A DNA stretch of 64,000 nucleotides from Streptomyces sp. AP-93 (GCF_022808175.1 NZ_JALGBX010000012.1:1-64000), one strand, 5' to 3'. Shown: positions 34,515-42,878, numbered from the stretch's first letter. Translations and numbers: made by a program. Notes: generated by a model not told the origin, from the sequence alone.

Positions 34515-35116
34515 CAGAGAGGCCCCCGTCGCGCCACAGCGCCGCTCCTTCTCGTGCACACGCAGGAACGAGTCCGGCGTCGATCCTGGCCTTCTCAGGT
34601 CTTTGCGCTGGTCTCCGGTCCTGCGGGACGCACCTGTCGTTCGGTTCCCACAGGGGCCTTTGCTTGAGCCGCCGGTACGTCGTTTCGATGAGGCCGGTCA
34701 CCTGACCGAAGCCGGAAGGGACTGCCTCCACCGTCGATCGCGATGACTCCGCGCGGTGTCCCGGGCGATCCACGGTCGCGACCACGACCAGGAAGCCGGC
34801 CATGAGGGCAACGCATCCGCCCCCATCCTGAACCCCGGCCACAGAAGGTGTGCCCAGACGAAGCCCGTCACCTCGGTCACCGGCGCCCACGGATTCGCTC
34901 AGCCCCAGCCGGTGCCAGCCACGCTGCTGCTTGTTTCGGGCAGTGACCACGACGATCCGTGCAGCGGGGTCCCTGCGGTGGACCCAACCTGGGAGCGCTG
35001 GCGCGGAGCGACAGGGCGAGCAGCCGCCGACCAGGGCCGGCAGGTACTCACTACCTTTCCATGTATTAAGAACGCGCAGCCCCCGCACCCTCTTGACCTG
35101 CATAAACGTCGACCAC
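34515..35116. other. Stretch without a supported gene
   Basis: Both strands have open frames of 60-210 codons, but none shows a recognisable domain, ribosome site or consistent codon bias. It may hold decayed gene remnants. The right end becomes AT-richer (about 35050-35110) before a tandem repeat array. Confidence 0.4.
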
Positions 35117-35180
35117 AACCCGATCCTGGGATCGGGTAACCCGATCCTGGAAGCGGGTTACCCGATCCTGAGAACGGGTT
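35117..35180. repeat. Three tandem 21-22 bp palindromic iterons
   Basis: Units lie at 35117-35137, 35138-35159 and 35160-35180, each with the pattern AACCCGATCCTG..A.CGGGT(T), a partly symmetrical sequence (ACCCGAT/CGGGT). The period of about two helical turns would put protein dimers on one face of the DNA. They lie about 70 bp upstream of a winged-helix gene and are candidate operators or origin iterons. Confidence 0.75.
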
Positions 35181-35247
35181 GGTTAGCTATGTGCACATTA
35201 TTGACTGGGTGGATAGGTGGGGGATCCGGAGTCGAACTTTATTAGCA

Positions 35248-35682
35248 ATGAGCAAAGAAGTCCCCCGTGCCCCGTACGCCTTCGACGGACCTCACATCAA
35301 CGTCGGGATCCGGCGAGGCCGTCAGCTTGCCTCCGGTGCTTCGGGACTGAGTGACCGTGAGTTCCGCGTGCTGGTCTGGTACTGGTTCGCGACGGAGGAG
35401 CGACAGGGGCCAGTTCAGATGACCGGCGTGGCCGTCGCATCAGAGCTCGACATGAGTCCTGACGCGCTGTCGAGGGCCATCAAGGTCCTCAAGGGTGCTC
35501 GCCTGCTGGTCGAGTCCGGCGGGATCGGCCGTACGACGTTCTACCGAACGACCCCGTACCTTGCGTTCATCGGGACGGGCTTCGAACATCGTGAGGCGGT
35601 TTCCGACTGGAATCCCCCGGAAATGCGCATCCCGAAGCCGGGCGACCGTGAACGCAGGAAGATCAAGGGAGACGCGACATGA
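35248..35682 (+). CDS. Winged-helix DNA-binding protein downstream of iterons
   Basis: This protein of about 144 residues starts MSKEVPRAPYAFDGPHINVG. It has a winged helix (about 35-100) with LSDREFRVLVWYWFAT, MTGVAVASELDMSPDALSRAIKVL and a FYRTTPY wing, resembling the helix-turn-helix of replication initiators and GntR/MarR-like regulators. There is no strong ribosome site at ATG 35248; the frame is open to 35179, where it would run through the last iteron. It overlaps the next gene by 4 bases. Confidence 0.55.
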   Translation: MSKEVPRAPYAFDGPHINVGIRRGRQLASGASGLSDREFRVLVWYWFATEERQGPVQMTGVAVASELDMSPDALSRAIKVLKGARLLVESGGIGRTTFYRTTPYLAFIGTGFEHREAVSDWNPPEMRIPKPGDRERRKIKGDAT

Positions 35683-36002
35683 AGGTCCACCGCAGTGAGG
35701 ACGTGCTGTACGTCCTCAAGCGCACGGGACGCGTCCTGAACCCGAACCAGCGGATCGTCGTCATGCTGTACGCAGCCTCTGAGCAGCGGCCGGACGGGTC
35801 GGTCTGGATCAAGGCCACCGAGCTCGCCGAGACCGCGGGTATGAGCGCCCCGGTGTTTTCTCGGACGCGCAAGGAGCTGGAGGCTCTTGGGTGGCTCGAA
35901 GAGGTGGACAGCGTCGGCCCGGTGCGGGTCTTCCGGCTGACCCCGACGATCGAGGCGGAGCGTGAGCAGCCGGCCGCCCGGCTGAGGGTCATCAGCGGCT
36001 GA
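35679..36002 (+). CDS. Small winged-helix protein, second of an overlapping pair
   Basis: The 107-residue protein has LNPNQRIVVMLYAASEQ, the helix-turn-helix IKATELAETAGMSAPVFSRT (about 45-65) and a wing ending VRVFRLTP. Its ATG overlaps the upstream stop. The layout of two overlapping winged-helix genes repeats that at 1602-2773, suggesting a duplicated module. Confidence 0.6.
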   Translation: MKVHRSEDVLYVLKRTGRVLNPNQRIVVMLYAASEQRPDGSVWIKATELAETAGMSAPVFSRTRKELEALGWLEEVDSVGPVRVFRLTPTIEAEREQPAARLRVISG

Positions 36003-36010
36003 GCCCGTGG

Positions 36011-36103
36011 TCACTGGTGCCAGGCGGTCGCCGTTTTCAGGAGACGGTCGTTCGCGTCCGGGGTGCCGATCGTGATGCGGACGCCCTCTTCCACGAGGCG
36101 GTA
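36011..36103 (-). pseudogene. Possible 3' fragment of an aminotransferase (HisC-like)
   Basis: The minus strand reads YRLVEEGVRITIGTPDANDR, then LLKTATAWHQ and a stop at 36011. R-I-T-I-G-T-P-x-x-N-D is the characteristic C-terminal motif of histidinol-phosphate aminotransferases. Upstream of it the frame no longer resembles the family, so only the last ~30 codons remain. The assignment rests on this short motif. Confidence 0.4.
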
Positions 36104-36108
36104 CGCCC

Positions 36109-36344
36109 CGGCCGCCACATCCGCCCCGACCCCTCCGAGTCGCTGCGGGTGTTCCGGGCGCTGGCCGGCGAGATCCACGTCCACCAGGACGGCCGCCGGG
36201 GCCGGGCGAGCGGCCCGCAGATCATCTGCTGCGACACCAGCCGCCCGTACCGCCTCCTGCTGACCCGGCCCTTCCACCTCCCGCGACCGGTACGGCCTCA
36301 CCCCGCGCGGCTACCGGACCATGCGCGAGGCCGTGCCCACGTAG
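36109..36344 (+). pseudogene. Gene fragment with a frameshift, unknown family
   Basis: The plus strand reads DPSESLRVFRALAGEIHVHQ, then ICCDTSRPYRLLLTRPFHLPR. After a frame change near 36284 it continues DRYGLTPRGYRTMREAVPT to a stop at 36344. The pieces look like one coding sequence broken by a small deletion and cut off on the left by the HisC-like fragment. I do not recognise the family. Confidence 0.35.
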
Positions 36345-36449
36345 GGGACGGGACCGACGAACACCGGCGAGCACCGACGGGCCGAAGGCGGCCCGCCAGC
36401 ACGCGCGGCGGACCGCCGGCAACGGCTGAGCGCCCGGGACCGCCGGCCC

Positions 36450-36644
36450 TCAGGGGCCGGCGGCACGGACCCAGGAGCCGGCGGCGACGTGCCGGTGCGG
36501 CCGGATCCAGGGGGCGCGGCGCGGGGGAGGGGCCGGGGGGCCGGCGGCGGGGGAACGGGAGAGGAGGACGGCCGTGAGGGCCGCGAGTTCGGCGGCGTCG
36601 GGGACGCCGCGCAGCACGGTGAAGAGGGGGTCGGAGTGATCCAC
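36450..36644 (-). CDS. accE: Acyl-CoA carboxylase epsilon subunit
   Basis: The 64-residue protein has the AccE N-terminal helix LFTVLRGVPDAAELAALTAV, a Pro/Ala linker and a C-terminal WIRPHRH...GSWVRAAGP segment. In actinobacteria, small epsilon subunits activate the carboxylase formed by AccA and a beta subunit. It starts 7 bases after the beta-subunit gene. The product would help make malonyl-CoA for the polyketide synthase next door. The biotin-carrying alpha subunit is not in the window. Confidence 0.82.
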   Translation of the reverse strand: MDHSDPLFTVLRGVPDAAELAALTAVLLSRSPAAGPPAPPPRRAPWIRPHRHVAAGSWVRAAGP

Positions 36645-36651
36645 GGCGGGC

Positions 36652-38256
36652 CTACTGGGGCGGGTTTCCGTGCTTGCGGTGCGGAAGGTCGGCGTGTTTG
36701 GTGCGGAGCATGGCCAGGGACCGGGCCAGGACGGACCGGGTGCTGCGCGGGTCGATGACGTCGTCGACGAGACCGCGTTCGGCCGCGTAGTACGGGTGCA
36801 TCAACTCCTGGCGGTACTCCTCGATCCGCTGGGCGCGCACGCTCTCGGGACGATCGGAGGCGGCGATCTCGCGCCGGAAGATGACGCCCGCGGCGCCCTC
36901 CGCGCCCATGACGGCGATCTCGTTGGCCGGCCAGGCGAAGGACAGGTCGGCGCCGATGGAGCGCGAGTCCATGACGATGTACGCGCCGCCGTAGGCCTTG
37001 CGCAGGATGAGCTGGACGCGCGGGACGGTGGCGTTGCAGTACGCGTACAGCAGCTTGGCGCCGTGCCGGATGATGCCCCCGTGCTCCTGGTCCTTGCCGG
37101 GCAGGAAGCCCGGGACGTCGAGCAGGGTGACGATCGGGATGTTGAAGGCGTCGCAGAGCTGGACGAAGCGCGCAGCCTTCTCCGAGGCGTTGATGTCGAG
37201 GACGCCGGCCATGGCGGAGGGCTGGTTGGCGACGAGGGCGACGGTGTGGCCGTCGATCCGGGCGAGGGTGCAGATGATGTTGGTCGCCCACTGCTCGTGG
37301 ACCTCGAAGTGCTCTCCGTCGTCGACGAGTTCCGAGATCACGGCGCGCATGTCGTAGGAGTGCGTGGGGTCGGCCGGGACGAGGTCGAGCAGGGACTCGC
37401 AGAGCCGGTCGGCCGGGTCGCCCGTGGGCTCGTACGGGGGGACCTCGCGGTTGTTGGAGGGCAGCAGCGACAGCAGGTGGCGTACGTCGGCGATGCAGCT
37501 CTCCTCGTCGTCGTAGGCGAAGTGGGCGACGCCCGACACGGTGGCGTGGACGTCGGCGCCGCCGAGGCCGTTCTGGCTGATCTTCTCGCCGGTGACGGCC
37601 TGGACGACGTCGGGGCCCGTGATGAACATCTGTGAGGTCTCGCGGACCATGAAGACGAAGTCGGTGAGGGCCGGGGAGTACGCGGCGCCCCCGGCGCAGG
37701 GGCCGAGCATGACGGAGATCTGCGGGATGACGCCGGAGGCGCGGGTGTTGCGGCGGAAGATGCCGCCGTAGCCGGCGAGGGCGGTGACGCCTTCCTGGAT
37801 GCGGGCGCCCGCACCGTCGTTGAGGGAGACCAGCGGGGCCCCGGCGGACTCGGCGAGGTCCATCACCTTGTGGATCTTCTCGGCGTGGGCCTCCCCGAGC
37901 GCGCCGCCGAAGATGCGGAAGTCGTGGGCGTAGGCGAAGACGGTACGGCCGTCCACGGTGCCCCAGCCGGCGACGACGCCGTCGGTGTAGGGGCGCTTGT
38001 CCTCCAGGCCGAAACCGGTGGCGCGGTGCCGGCGCAGGGGTTCGACCTCGGTGAAGGAGCCGGGGTCGAAGAGCAGGTCGATCCGTTCCCGGACGGTCAG
38101 CTTGCCCTTGGCGTGCTGCCGCTCGGTGGCCTGGGACCCGGGGCCGCCCCGGGCCAGCTCGTGAACGGAGTCGAGTTCGGCGGTCCTGGTCCGCAGCGAG
38201 GGGCGGAGGGCTTGGGGGACCTCGGTCACTTGGGGGGATTCGATGAGCACGGTCAT
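36652..38256 (-). CDS. accB: Acyl-CoA carboxylase beta (carboxyltransferase) subunit
   Basis: The 534-residue protein matches AccB/PccB carboxyltransferases. It has HAKGKLTVRERIDLLFDPGSF, the oxyanion-forming segments FIFGGALGEAHAEKI-like and GPCAGGAAYSPALTDF (N-half) and YGGAYIVMDSRSIGADLSFAW (C-half), and DVPGFLPGKDQEHGGIIRHGAK. It transfers CO2 from biotin to acetyl- or propionyl-CoA. The start at 38256 (MTVLIESPQVTEV) is chosen by family N-terminus. Beta and epsilon subunits together at the edge of a polyketide cluster indicate dedicated malonyl-CoA supply. Confidence 0.92.
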   Translation of the reverse strand: MTVLIESPQVTEVPQALRPSLRTRTAELDSVHELARGGPGSQATERQHAKGKLTVRERIDLLFDPGSFTEVEPLRRHRATGFGLEDKRPYTDGVVAGWGTVDGRTVFAYAHDFRIFGGALGEAHAEKIHKVMDLAESAGAPLVSLNDGAGARIQEGVTALAGYGGIFRRNTRASGVIPQISVMLGPCAGGAAYSPALTDFVFMVRETSQMFITGPDVVQAVTGEKISQNGLGGADVHATVSGVAHFAYDDEESCIADVRHLLSLLPSNNREVPPYEPTGDPADRLCESLLDLVPADPTHSYDMRAVISELVDDGEHFEVHEQWATNIICTLARIDGHTVALVANQPSAMAGVLDINASEKAARFVQLCDAFNIPIVTLLDVPGFLPGKDQEHGGIIRHGAKLLYAYCNATVPRVQLILRKAYGGAYIVMDSRSIGADLSFAWPANEIAVMGAEGAAGVIFRREIAASDRPESVRAQRIEEYRQELMHPYYAAERGLVDDVIDPRSTRSVLARSLAMLRTKHADLPHRKHGNPPQ

Positions 38257-38481
38257 GCCTGGCAGGAATAGCCGAGCGGTCTCTGCCCGGCCTACACCGG
38301 CCGGTACACGCATATTCGGAGTGGCTTGATCCGGTGACAGCACCTTGCCAGAGCAGGACCCTGACAGGGGTGTTGCCTGTTGGAGCGGGTGGTCGGCGGC
38401 AAGAATCGGATCACCGGAAGGCGGGGAGGCCGACCGGTACAGAGAACCAGTCCAGTCAGCCGATCCAGGGGGATTCATTCC

Positions 38482-38679
38482 ATGCAGGCCAACGTCGTTC
38501 GTGCTGGTTTCGCCGCCTTCGCCCTCACCGTCGCCGTTCTCGCCGGCGCCGCGGCCGCTACGGCCCACCCGGCGGCCCCCACGACCACCGGGGTCCTCGC
38601 CGACGGCGGGTCGCCCACCGTCACGGTGACGGCCGCGGCCACGCCCCCTCCGACCAAGGACGACAACGGCTGGTCCTAG
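38482..38679 (+). CDS. Small secreted peptide
   Basis: The 65-residue protein has a signal peptide (MQANVVRAGFAAFALTVAVL, then AGAAAATAHP) and a mature part of about 35 residues rich in Thr, Pro and Val, ending PPTKDDNGWS, with no cysteines. AGGGGGATT precedes ATG 38482. It resembles short Streptomyces secreted peptides of unknown role. It lies between the carboxylase genes and the regulator, followed by a strong terminator. Confidence 0.6.
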   Translation: MQANVVRAGFAAFALTVAVLAGAAAATAHPAAPTTTGVLADGGSPTVTVTAAATPPPTKDDNGWS

Positions 38680-38687
38680 TACGTCCC

Positions 38688-38719
38688 GGTGGTCACCGGT
38701 CGCGTGACCGGTGACCACC
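38688..38719 (+). terminator. Perfect 14-bp hairpin terminator
   Basis: GGTGGTCACCGGTC (38688-38701) pairs perfectly with GACCGGTGACCACC (38706-38719) around GCGT, 9 bases after the small secreted peptide gene. It insulates the regulator gene from upstream transcription. The rest of the gap to 39038 holds only the palindrome at 38994 and possible promoter elements. Confidence 0.8.
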
Positions 38720-38993
38720 CGAGCGGCCGGGTCGGGTGAAGTCCGCCCCCGACCCGGCGCTTGCGCGAAGCGTGTTGCCCGGAGCCCGACCGATGTCACG
38801 GTCGGGCCATCGGCATGTCGGCGCAGGGAGCCCGTCGGCTGAAGCGGCCCCGCCAGGTCAACCGGCGGCGGTCACGGCCGGTCGTCACGACCGGCCGAGA
38901 CAAAGGTTCGGAGGCAGACCTTTTTCGTGTTTTCCCCGGCATGGATCGGTTACCCGTGAGTTCGTGAGATCGATATTGCGAACGCCCTGGCAT

Positions 38994-39011
38994 CTACGCA
39001 TAATCGCGTAG
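38994..39011 (+). promoter_or_regulatory. CTACGC-N6-GCGTAG palindrome upstream of the LuxR gene
   Basis: CTACGC (38994-38999) and GCGTAG (39006-39011) flank an AT-rich hexamer 28 bp before the regulator start. It is a candidate operator for autoregulation or for control by another regulator such as the butyrolactone receptor-like protein. Confidence 0.45.
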
Positions 39012-39038
39012 TCACGGTTCTGACTCGGGGGGGTTACT

Positions 39039-40067
39039 GTGCTGGAACCCCTCGGGGTCGCATGTCATGTGGCCGAGGCTTACCGTGTGTTGCTCCGACA
39101 TCCGGAGTTCACCCCGGCGGAACTTGCTCAATTCCTGAAATGGCCCCTCGAAAAGGTGCGCGAGGCGCTGGATGAATGCGAGCGTCTGTCGCTGATCCGT
39201 TGCTCACCCGAGGACAACACGCGCATTCTTCTCGTGGGGCCGGAGGTCGGCTTGCAGGCGCTGCTCGTGCGCCGCGAGTCGGAATTCCAGCGCCGGCAGC
39301 AGGAAATCGCGGAAAGCCGCGTCGAAGTCTCACGCCTCATCGACGAGTACGCCGCCGCGCAGGAAGAACGCCGCCGCACCGACGTCGAGCGTCTCGTCGG
39401 CATCGACGAGATCCGCTGCCGCATCGAGGAGCTCGCCAATGAGTGCGAGCACACCATGATGTCCTTCCATCCCGGCGGCGGCCTGACCTCCTCGCACCGC
39501 AGCGCCAGCCGCCCCGTCAACGAACTGATGCTGGAACGCGGCGTCGAGATGCGCACCGTCTACCTCGACAGCATCTACAACGACCCGGCCTCCGTCGACC
39601 ACGCCCGCGGACTGGCCGAACGCGGTGCACACGTGCGCACCACAGCCATGCTGCCGCCCCGCATGCTCATCTACGACCGCGCCCGCGCGGTCATCCCCAT
39701 CGACCCCGAGGTCTCGGCCGCCGGGGCACTGGTGTTCCGCGGACCCGGCATCATGGCCACCCTGTGCAACCTGTTCGAGCAGGTGTGGGAGAAGGCCGCC
39801 CCGATCAGCGGAGGACGGCCCCACCGCAGGGAGACCGAGCACGGCGAGCTCTCCGGCCAGGAGCAGACCGTGCTCCAACTCCTCGGCGAGGGCTACACGG
39901 ACGAGGTGGTGGCGCGCAAGCTCGGCGTCTCCGTCCGCACCTGCCGCCGCATCACCGCCGACCTGATGGCCCGCCTCGGCGCGCGGAGCCGTTTCCAGGC
40001 CGGGCTGCGCGCCGTGGAACTCGGCTGGCTGGGAAGCCGGCAGGACGCGGACCTGGGACACGTATAG
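39039..40067 (+). CDS. LuxR-family cluster regulator with TrmB-like N-terminus
   Basis: The 342-residue protein has an N-terminal winged-helix-like segment (about 1-70: ACHVAEAYRVLLRHPEFTPA), a coiled-coil stretch (about 75-130), and a phospholipase-D-like sensor fold (about 130-250: TMMSFHPGG, MRTVYLDSIYND, DRARAVIPIDP). A C-terminal LuxR helix-turn-helix (about 275-335) contains LSGQEQTVLQLLGEGYTDEVVARKLGVS. This TrmB/PLD-like plus LuxR layout is common in pathway-specific regulators of Streptomyces. GTG 39039 follows a G-rich ribosome site. It directly precedes the biosynthetic operon and probably binds the paired CGTATAG motif. Confidence 0.83.
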   Translation: MLEPLGVACHVAEAYRVLLRHPEFTPAELAQFLKWPLEKVREALDECERLSLIRCSPEDNTRILLVGPEVGLQALLVRRESEFQRRQQEIAESRVEVSRLIDEYAAAQEERRRTDVERLVGIDEIRCRIEELANECEHTMMSFHPGGGLTSSHRSASRPVNELMLERGVEMRTVYLDSIYNDPASVDHARGLAERGAHVRTTAMLPPRMLIYDRARAVIPIDPEVSAAGALVFRGPGIMATLCNLFEQVWEKAAPISGGRPHRRETEHGELSGQEQTVLQLLGEGYTDEVVARKLGVSVRTCRRITADLMARLGARSRFQAGLRAVELGWLGSRQDADLGHV

Positions 40068-40081
40068 GGCTCGTATAGCCC
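40061..40081 (+). promoter_or_regulatory. Paired CGTATAG operator, copy 1 (before the PKS operon)
   Basis: CGTATAGGGCTCGTATAGCC holds two CGTATAG heptamers exactly 11 bp apart; GGGCT/AGCCC also makes a small inverted repeat. It overlaps the stop of the regulator gene and lies about 80 bp upstream of the first ACP. Matching motifs lie at 52783 and 60912. A single CGTATG-like half (CGTATGCCCC) lies at 40131. Confidence 0.65.
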
Positions 40082-40160
40082 CGGATCGCAAAGTCGACCC
40101 ACCGAACGGAAGACGGAGTCACGGGACTTCGTATGCCCCGATCACACGTGTGGAGTCGAC

Positions 40161-40433
40161 ATGAGCAACGTGAACCTGACGTCCGGCCTTGATGCTGCCC
40201 AGAAGCAGGAGATCAAGGAGATCGTCTGCGACATCCTCGAAATCGAAGAGGACGAGGTCACCGAGACCAGCCTCTTCAAGGAGGACCACGACGCGGACTC
40301 GCTCCGCGCGATCGAGATCCTCGCTGCCCTGGAGCGCACCCAGCACGTGACGATCGAGCAGGGCGAGCTGGCGCGGATGGTCAACCTGGCCGGCGTGTAC
40401 GTCGTGGTCGCCGAGGCCGCGGCCGGCAACTGA
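40161..40433 (+). CDS. Acyl carrier protein 1 of the type II polyketide synthase
   Basis: The 90-residue ACP has the phosphopantetheine site DADSLRAIEI (Ser about 45). It is the first gene of the PKS operon, 40 bases before a ketosynthase gene, and is the likely carrier for chain extension. Acidic helix II (LEIEEDEVTE) is typical. Of the three discrete ACPs in the cluster this is the one nearest the ketosynthases. Confidence 0.9.
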   Translation: MSNVNLTSGLDAAQKQEIKEIVCDILEIEEDEVTETSLFKEDHDADSLRAIEILAALERTQHVTIEQGELARMVNLAGVYVVVAEAAAGN

Positions 40434-40473
40434 CCCGCATCCCGTCCGCAGTGCGTTAGATGGGTGATTGTCC

Positions 40474-41724
40474 ATGAACACAGCTTTGCCAGGCCCCGGC
40501 GCACCCCGACGCCGGGTGGTCATCACCGGACTCGGGGTCGTCACCAGCATCGGCATCGGCGTCGACGCGTTCGCGGCCGGGCTCAAGGAAGGCCGCAGCG
40601 GCGTGAAGCCGATCACGGCCTTCGACACGGAAGGATTCGCACACGCCAACGCGTGCGAGGTCACCGACTTCGACCCGGCCCAGTGGCTGCACCGGGTGGA
40701 CCCGGAGGAACTGGGACGGGCCAGCCAGTTCTCCGTGGCCGCGGCGCGCATGGCGCTGGCGGACGCGGGACTGGCCGACGAGGACGTACGGGCCCTGCGG
40801 TCCCTGGTGTCCGTCGGAACCACCGACGGTGAATCCCGGGACCTGGACCACCTGGTCGCGGTGGGGCTCGACGGCGGACCGGAGGAGTACGCCCCGGCGG
40901 TCGCCCGCCGGATCCCCGCGGGCCGGCTCTCCTCCGGGATCGTCCGCGATCTGGCCCTGGAAGACGTGGAGGCCGTCACGATCCCGACCGCATGCGCGGC
41001 GGGCAACTACGCGGTCGGCTACGGGTACGACGCGCTGCGCAGCGGCGACGTGGACATCGCGCTGTGCGGGGGAGCCGATGCCCTGTGCCGCAAGACCTTC
41101 ACGGGGTTCTACCGGCTGGGAACCATCGCACCCGACGTGTGCCAGCCGTTCGACCGGGACCGGCAGGGCATCCTCACCGGTGAGGGCGCGGGCATCCTCG
41201 TCATGGAGAGCCTGGACTCCGCACTCGCCCGGGGTGCACGGATCTACGCCGAGGTGCTGGGCTACGGACTGGCCTGCGACGCACACCACGCGGTCGCACC
41301 GGACCGCGACAGCATCGCCCGCACCATCGAGATCGCCCACCGCAACGCGGGCGTGACGGCGGACCAGATCGACTTCGTCTCCGCGCACGGCACCGGCACC
41401 AAGGCCAACGACATCACCGAGGCCGGAGCGATCCGGAAGGTCTTCGGCGAGGACGCCATGCCGCGGACGATCTCCATCAAATCGATGATCGGCCACAGCA
41501 TGGGGGCGGCCAGCGCCGTCGCCGCGGCGGCCTGCGCCATCGCCCTGACCGAGGGCTTCATCCCGCCCACCATCAACCACCACGTCACCGACCCCGAATG
41601 CGGCGTGGACTGCGTACCCAACGAGGCCCGCGAGGCCGACCTCGAAATCGTCCAGAACAACGCCCTGGCGTTCGGCGGCAACAACGCGGTCCTCATCCTC
41701 GGCAAGTACCGGAGCGCCGCATGA
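40474..41724 (+). CDS. Ketosynthase (beta-ketoacyl-ACP synthase II type) KS-A
   Basis: The 416-residue FabF-like ketosynthase has an intact triad: Cys in TACAAGNYAVG (about 171), His in SAHGTGTKANDITE (about 308) and His in SIKSMIGHSMGAAS (about 345). It condenses malonyl-ACP with the growing acyl chain. I chose ATG 40474; a TTG two codons earlier is not needed. The gene overlaps the next by 4 bases. Its Cys-less partner is not adjacent, so it may pair with one of the later ketosynthase-like proteins. Confidence 0.92.
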   Translation: MNTALPGPGAPRRRVVITGLGVVTSIGIGVDAFAAGLKEGRSGVKPITAFDTEGFAHANACEVTDFDPAQWLHRVDPEELGRASQFSVAAARMALADAGLADEDVRALRSLVSVGTTDGESRDLDHLVAVGLDGGPEEYAPAVARRIPAGRLSSGIVRDLALEDVEAVTIPTACAAGNYAVGYGYDALRSGDVDIALCGGADALCRKTFTGFYRLGTIAPDVCQPFDRDRQGILTGEGAGILVMESLDSALARGARIYAEVLGYGLACDAHHAVAPDRDSIARTIEIAHRNAGVTADQIDFVSAHGTGTKANDITEAGAIRKVFGEDAMPRTISIKSMIGHSMGAASAVAAAACAIALTEGFIPPTINHHVTDPECGVDCVPNEAREADLEIVQNNALAFGGNNAVLILGKYRSAA

Positions 41725-42878
41725 GCTGGATCATCACCGGCATGGGCGCCGTCGCCAGCATCGGCGGCAGCGTCGGGGAGATCTTCGGATCCCTCGCCGC
41801 GGGGCGCAGCGGACTGGGCGAACTGCGGGGCTACGACCGCTCGAAGTTCCGTGCCCAGGTCGCCTACGAGATAGACGACCGGCCGGCGCCCGGCGTCGAC
41901 GAGCCGCTGCGCGCCACGCGGTGGCTGGAGCAGGCGGTCGCGGCCGCCGTCGCCGACGCCTCGATCGGTGAGGACCTGTCCGGGATTCCCGTCCTGGTCG
42001 GCACCACGCTGCGGGAGCTGCGCTCGGTCGAACTGGCCGCCCGCGACGGCATCCCGTTCGACCCGGCCGACCTGCACTTCGGCACCATGCTGCGGCGCCG
42101 GTTCGGCGCGGCCGACACGCACACCGTCGCCAACGCCTGCTCCGCGTCGCTGTACACCCTGGCGCTCGCCACGGACCTGCTGGAGCTCGGGCACGCGGAC
42201 ACCGTCGTGGTCGCGGGCGTGGACACCATCACCGAGTCCACGTACGGGCTCCTCGACCGCTGCTACCCCGAGGCGCCGGACCGGGTCCGGCCCTTCGACC
42301 GGGCGCGGCGCGGCATGCTGCAGGGGGAGGGCGCGGTCGCCGTCGTCCTGCGGCGGGAGTCGGACGGTCCCGCGGAAGGGGCCCGGGTGCACGCCCGGGT
42401 ACGGGGTGTCGCGGTCAACTGCGACGCCCACCACCCCTCCGCCCCCGAGGCCAAGAGCATCGCCACGGCGGTGCGCGAAGCCCACCGGCGGGCCGGGATC
42501 GACCCGGCCGACGTCGACCTCCTGATGCTGCACGGCACCGGTACCCCGCTCAACGACGAGGCCGAGTCCGAGGCGCTGAGCGCGGTGTTCGCCGGGATCG
42601 AACCGTCGCCCTACATGACGGCGATCAAGTCGATGACCGGTCACACCGCCGGCGCGTCCGGGCTGCACAGCCTGGTCGCGGCGGTGGACGCGATGCGGGA
42701 GCGGATCGTCCCGCCGATCGTCGGGCTCGACGACCCGGTGGCCGCGGTCGAGGGCTTCCGGCTGGTCACGGGCGAGGCGGCACGGCCGGAGACGGACCTG
42801 CGGATGGCCCAGATCAATTCGTTCGGCTTCGGCGGACTCAACGCCGTGGCCATCGTGGAGAAGGTGGACGGGCCGTGA
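41721..42878 (+). CDS. Ketosynthase KS-B
   Basis: The 385-residue FabF-like ketosynthase has an intact triad: VANACSASLYTLA (Cys about 141), LHGTGTPLNDEAE (His about 274) and AIKSMTGHTAGAS (His about 310). It starts at ATG 41721, overlapping the KS-A stop, and overlaps the next gene, a Cys-less ketosynthase homologue, by 4 bases. KS-B plus that protein look like a KS-chain-length-factor pair as in highly reducing type II systems. Confidence 0.92.
   Translation: MSWIITGMGAVASIGGSVGEIFGSLAAGRSGLGELRGYDRSKFRAQVAYEIDDRPAPGVDEPLRATRWLEQAVAAAVADASIGEDLSGIPVLVGTTLRELRSVELAARDGIPFDPADLHFGTMLRRRFGAADTHTVANACSASLYTLALATDLLELGHADTVVVAGVDTITESTYGLLDRCYPEAPDRVRPFDRARRGMLQGEGAVAVVLRRESDGPAEGARVHARVRGVAVNCDAHHPSAPEAKSIATAVREAHRRAGIDPADVDLLMLHGTGTPLNDEAESEALSAVFAGIEPSPYMTAIKSMTGHTAGASGLHSLVAAVDAMRERIVPPIVGLDDPVAAVEGFRLVTGEAARPETDLRMAQINSFGFGGLNAVAIVEKVDGP

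Noticed and set aside
34474-35118. Minus-strand open frame of about 214 codons downstream of the LRR gene
   Set aside because: It overlaps the end of the LRR gene, shows no domain and has no ribosome site. Neither strand gives a convincing gene here.
36652-38256. Specific assignment as propionyl-CoA carboxylase (PccB)
   Set aside because: Acetyl/propionyl specificity depends on one residue I cannot place with confidence; the polyketide context favours malonyl-CoA supply.
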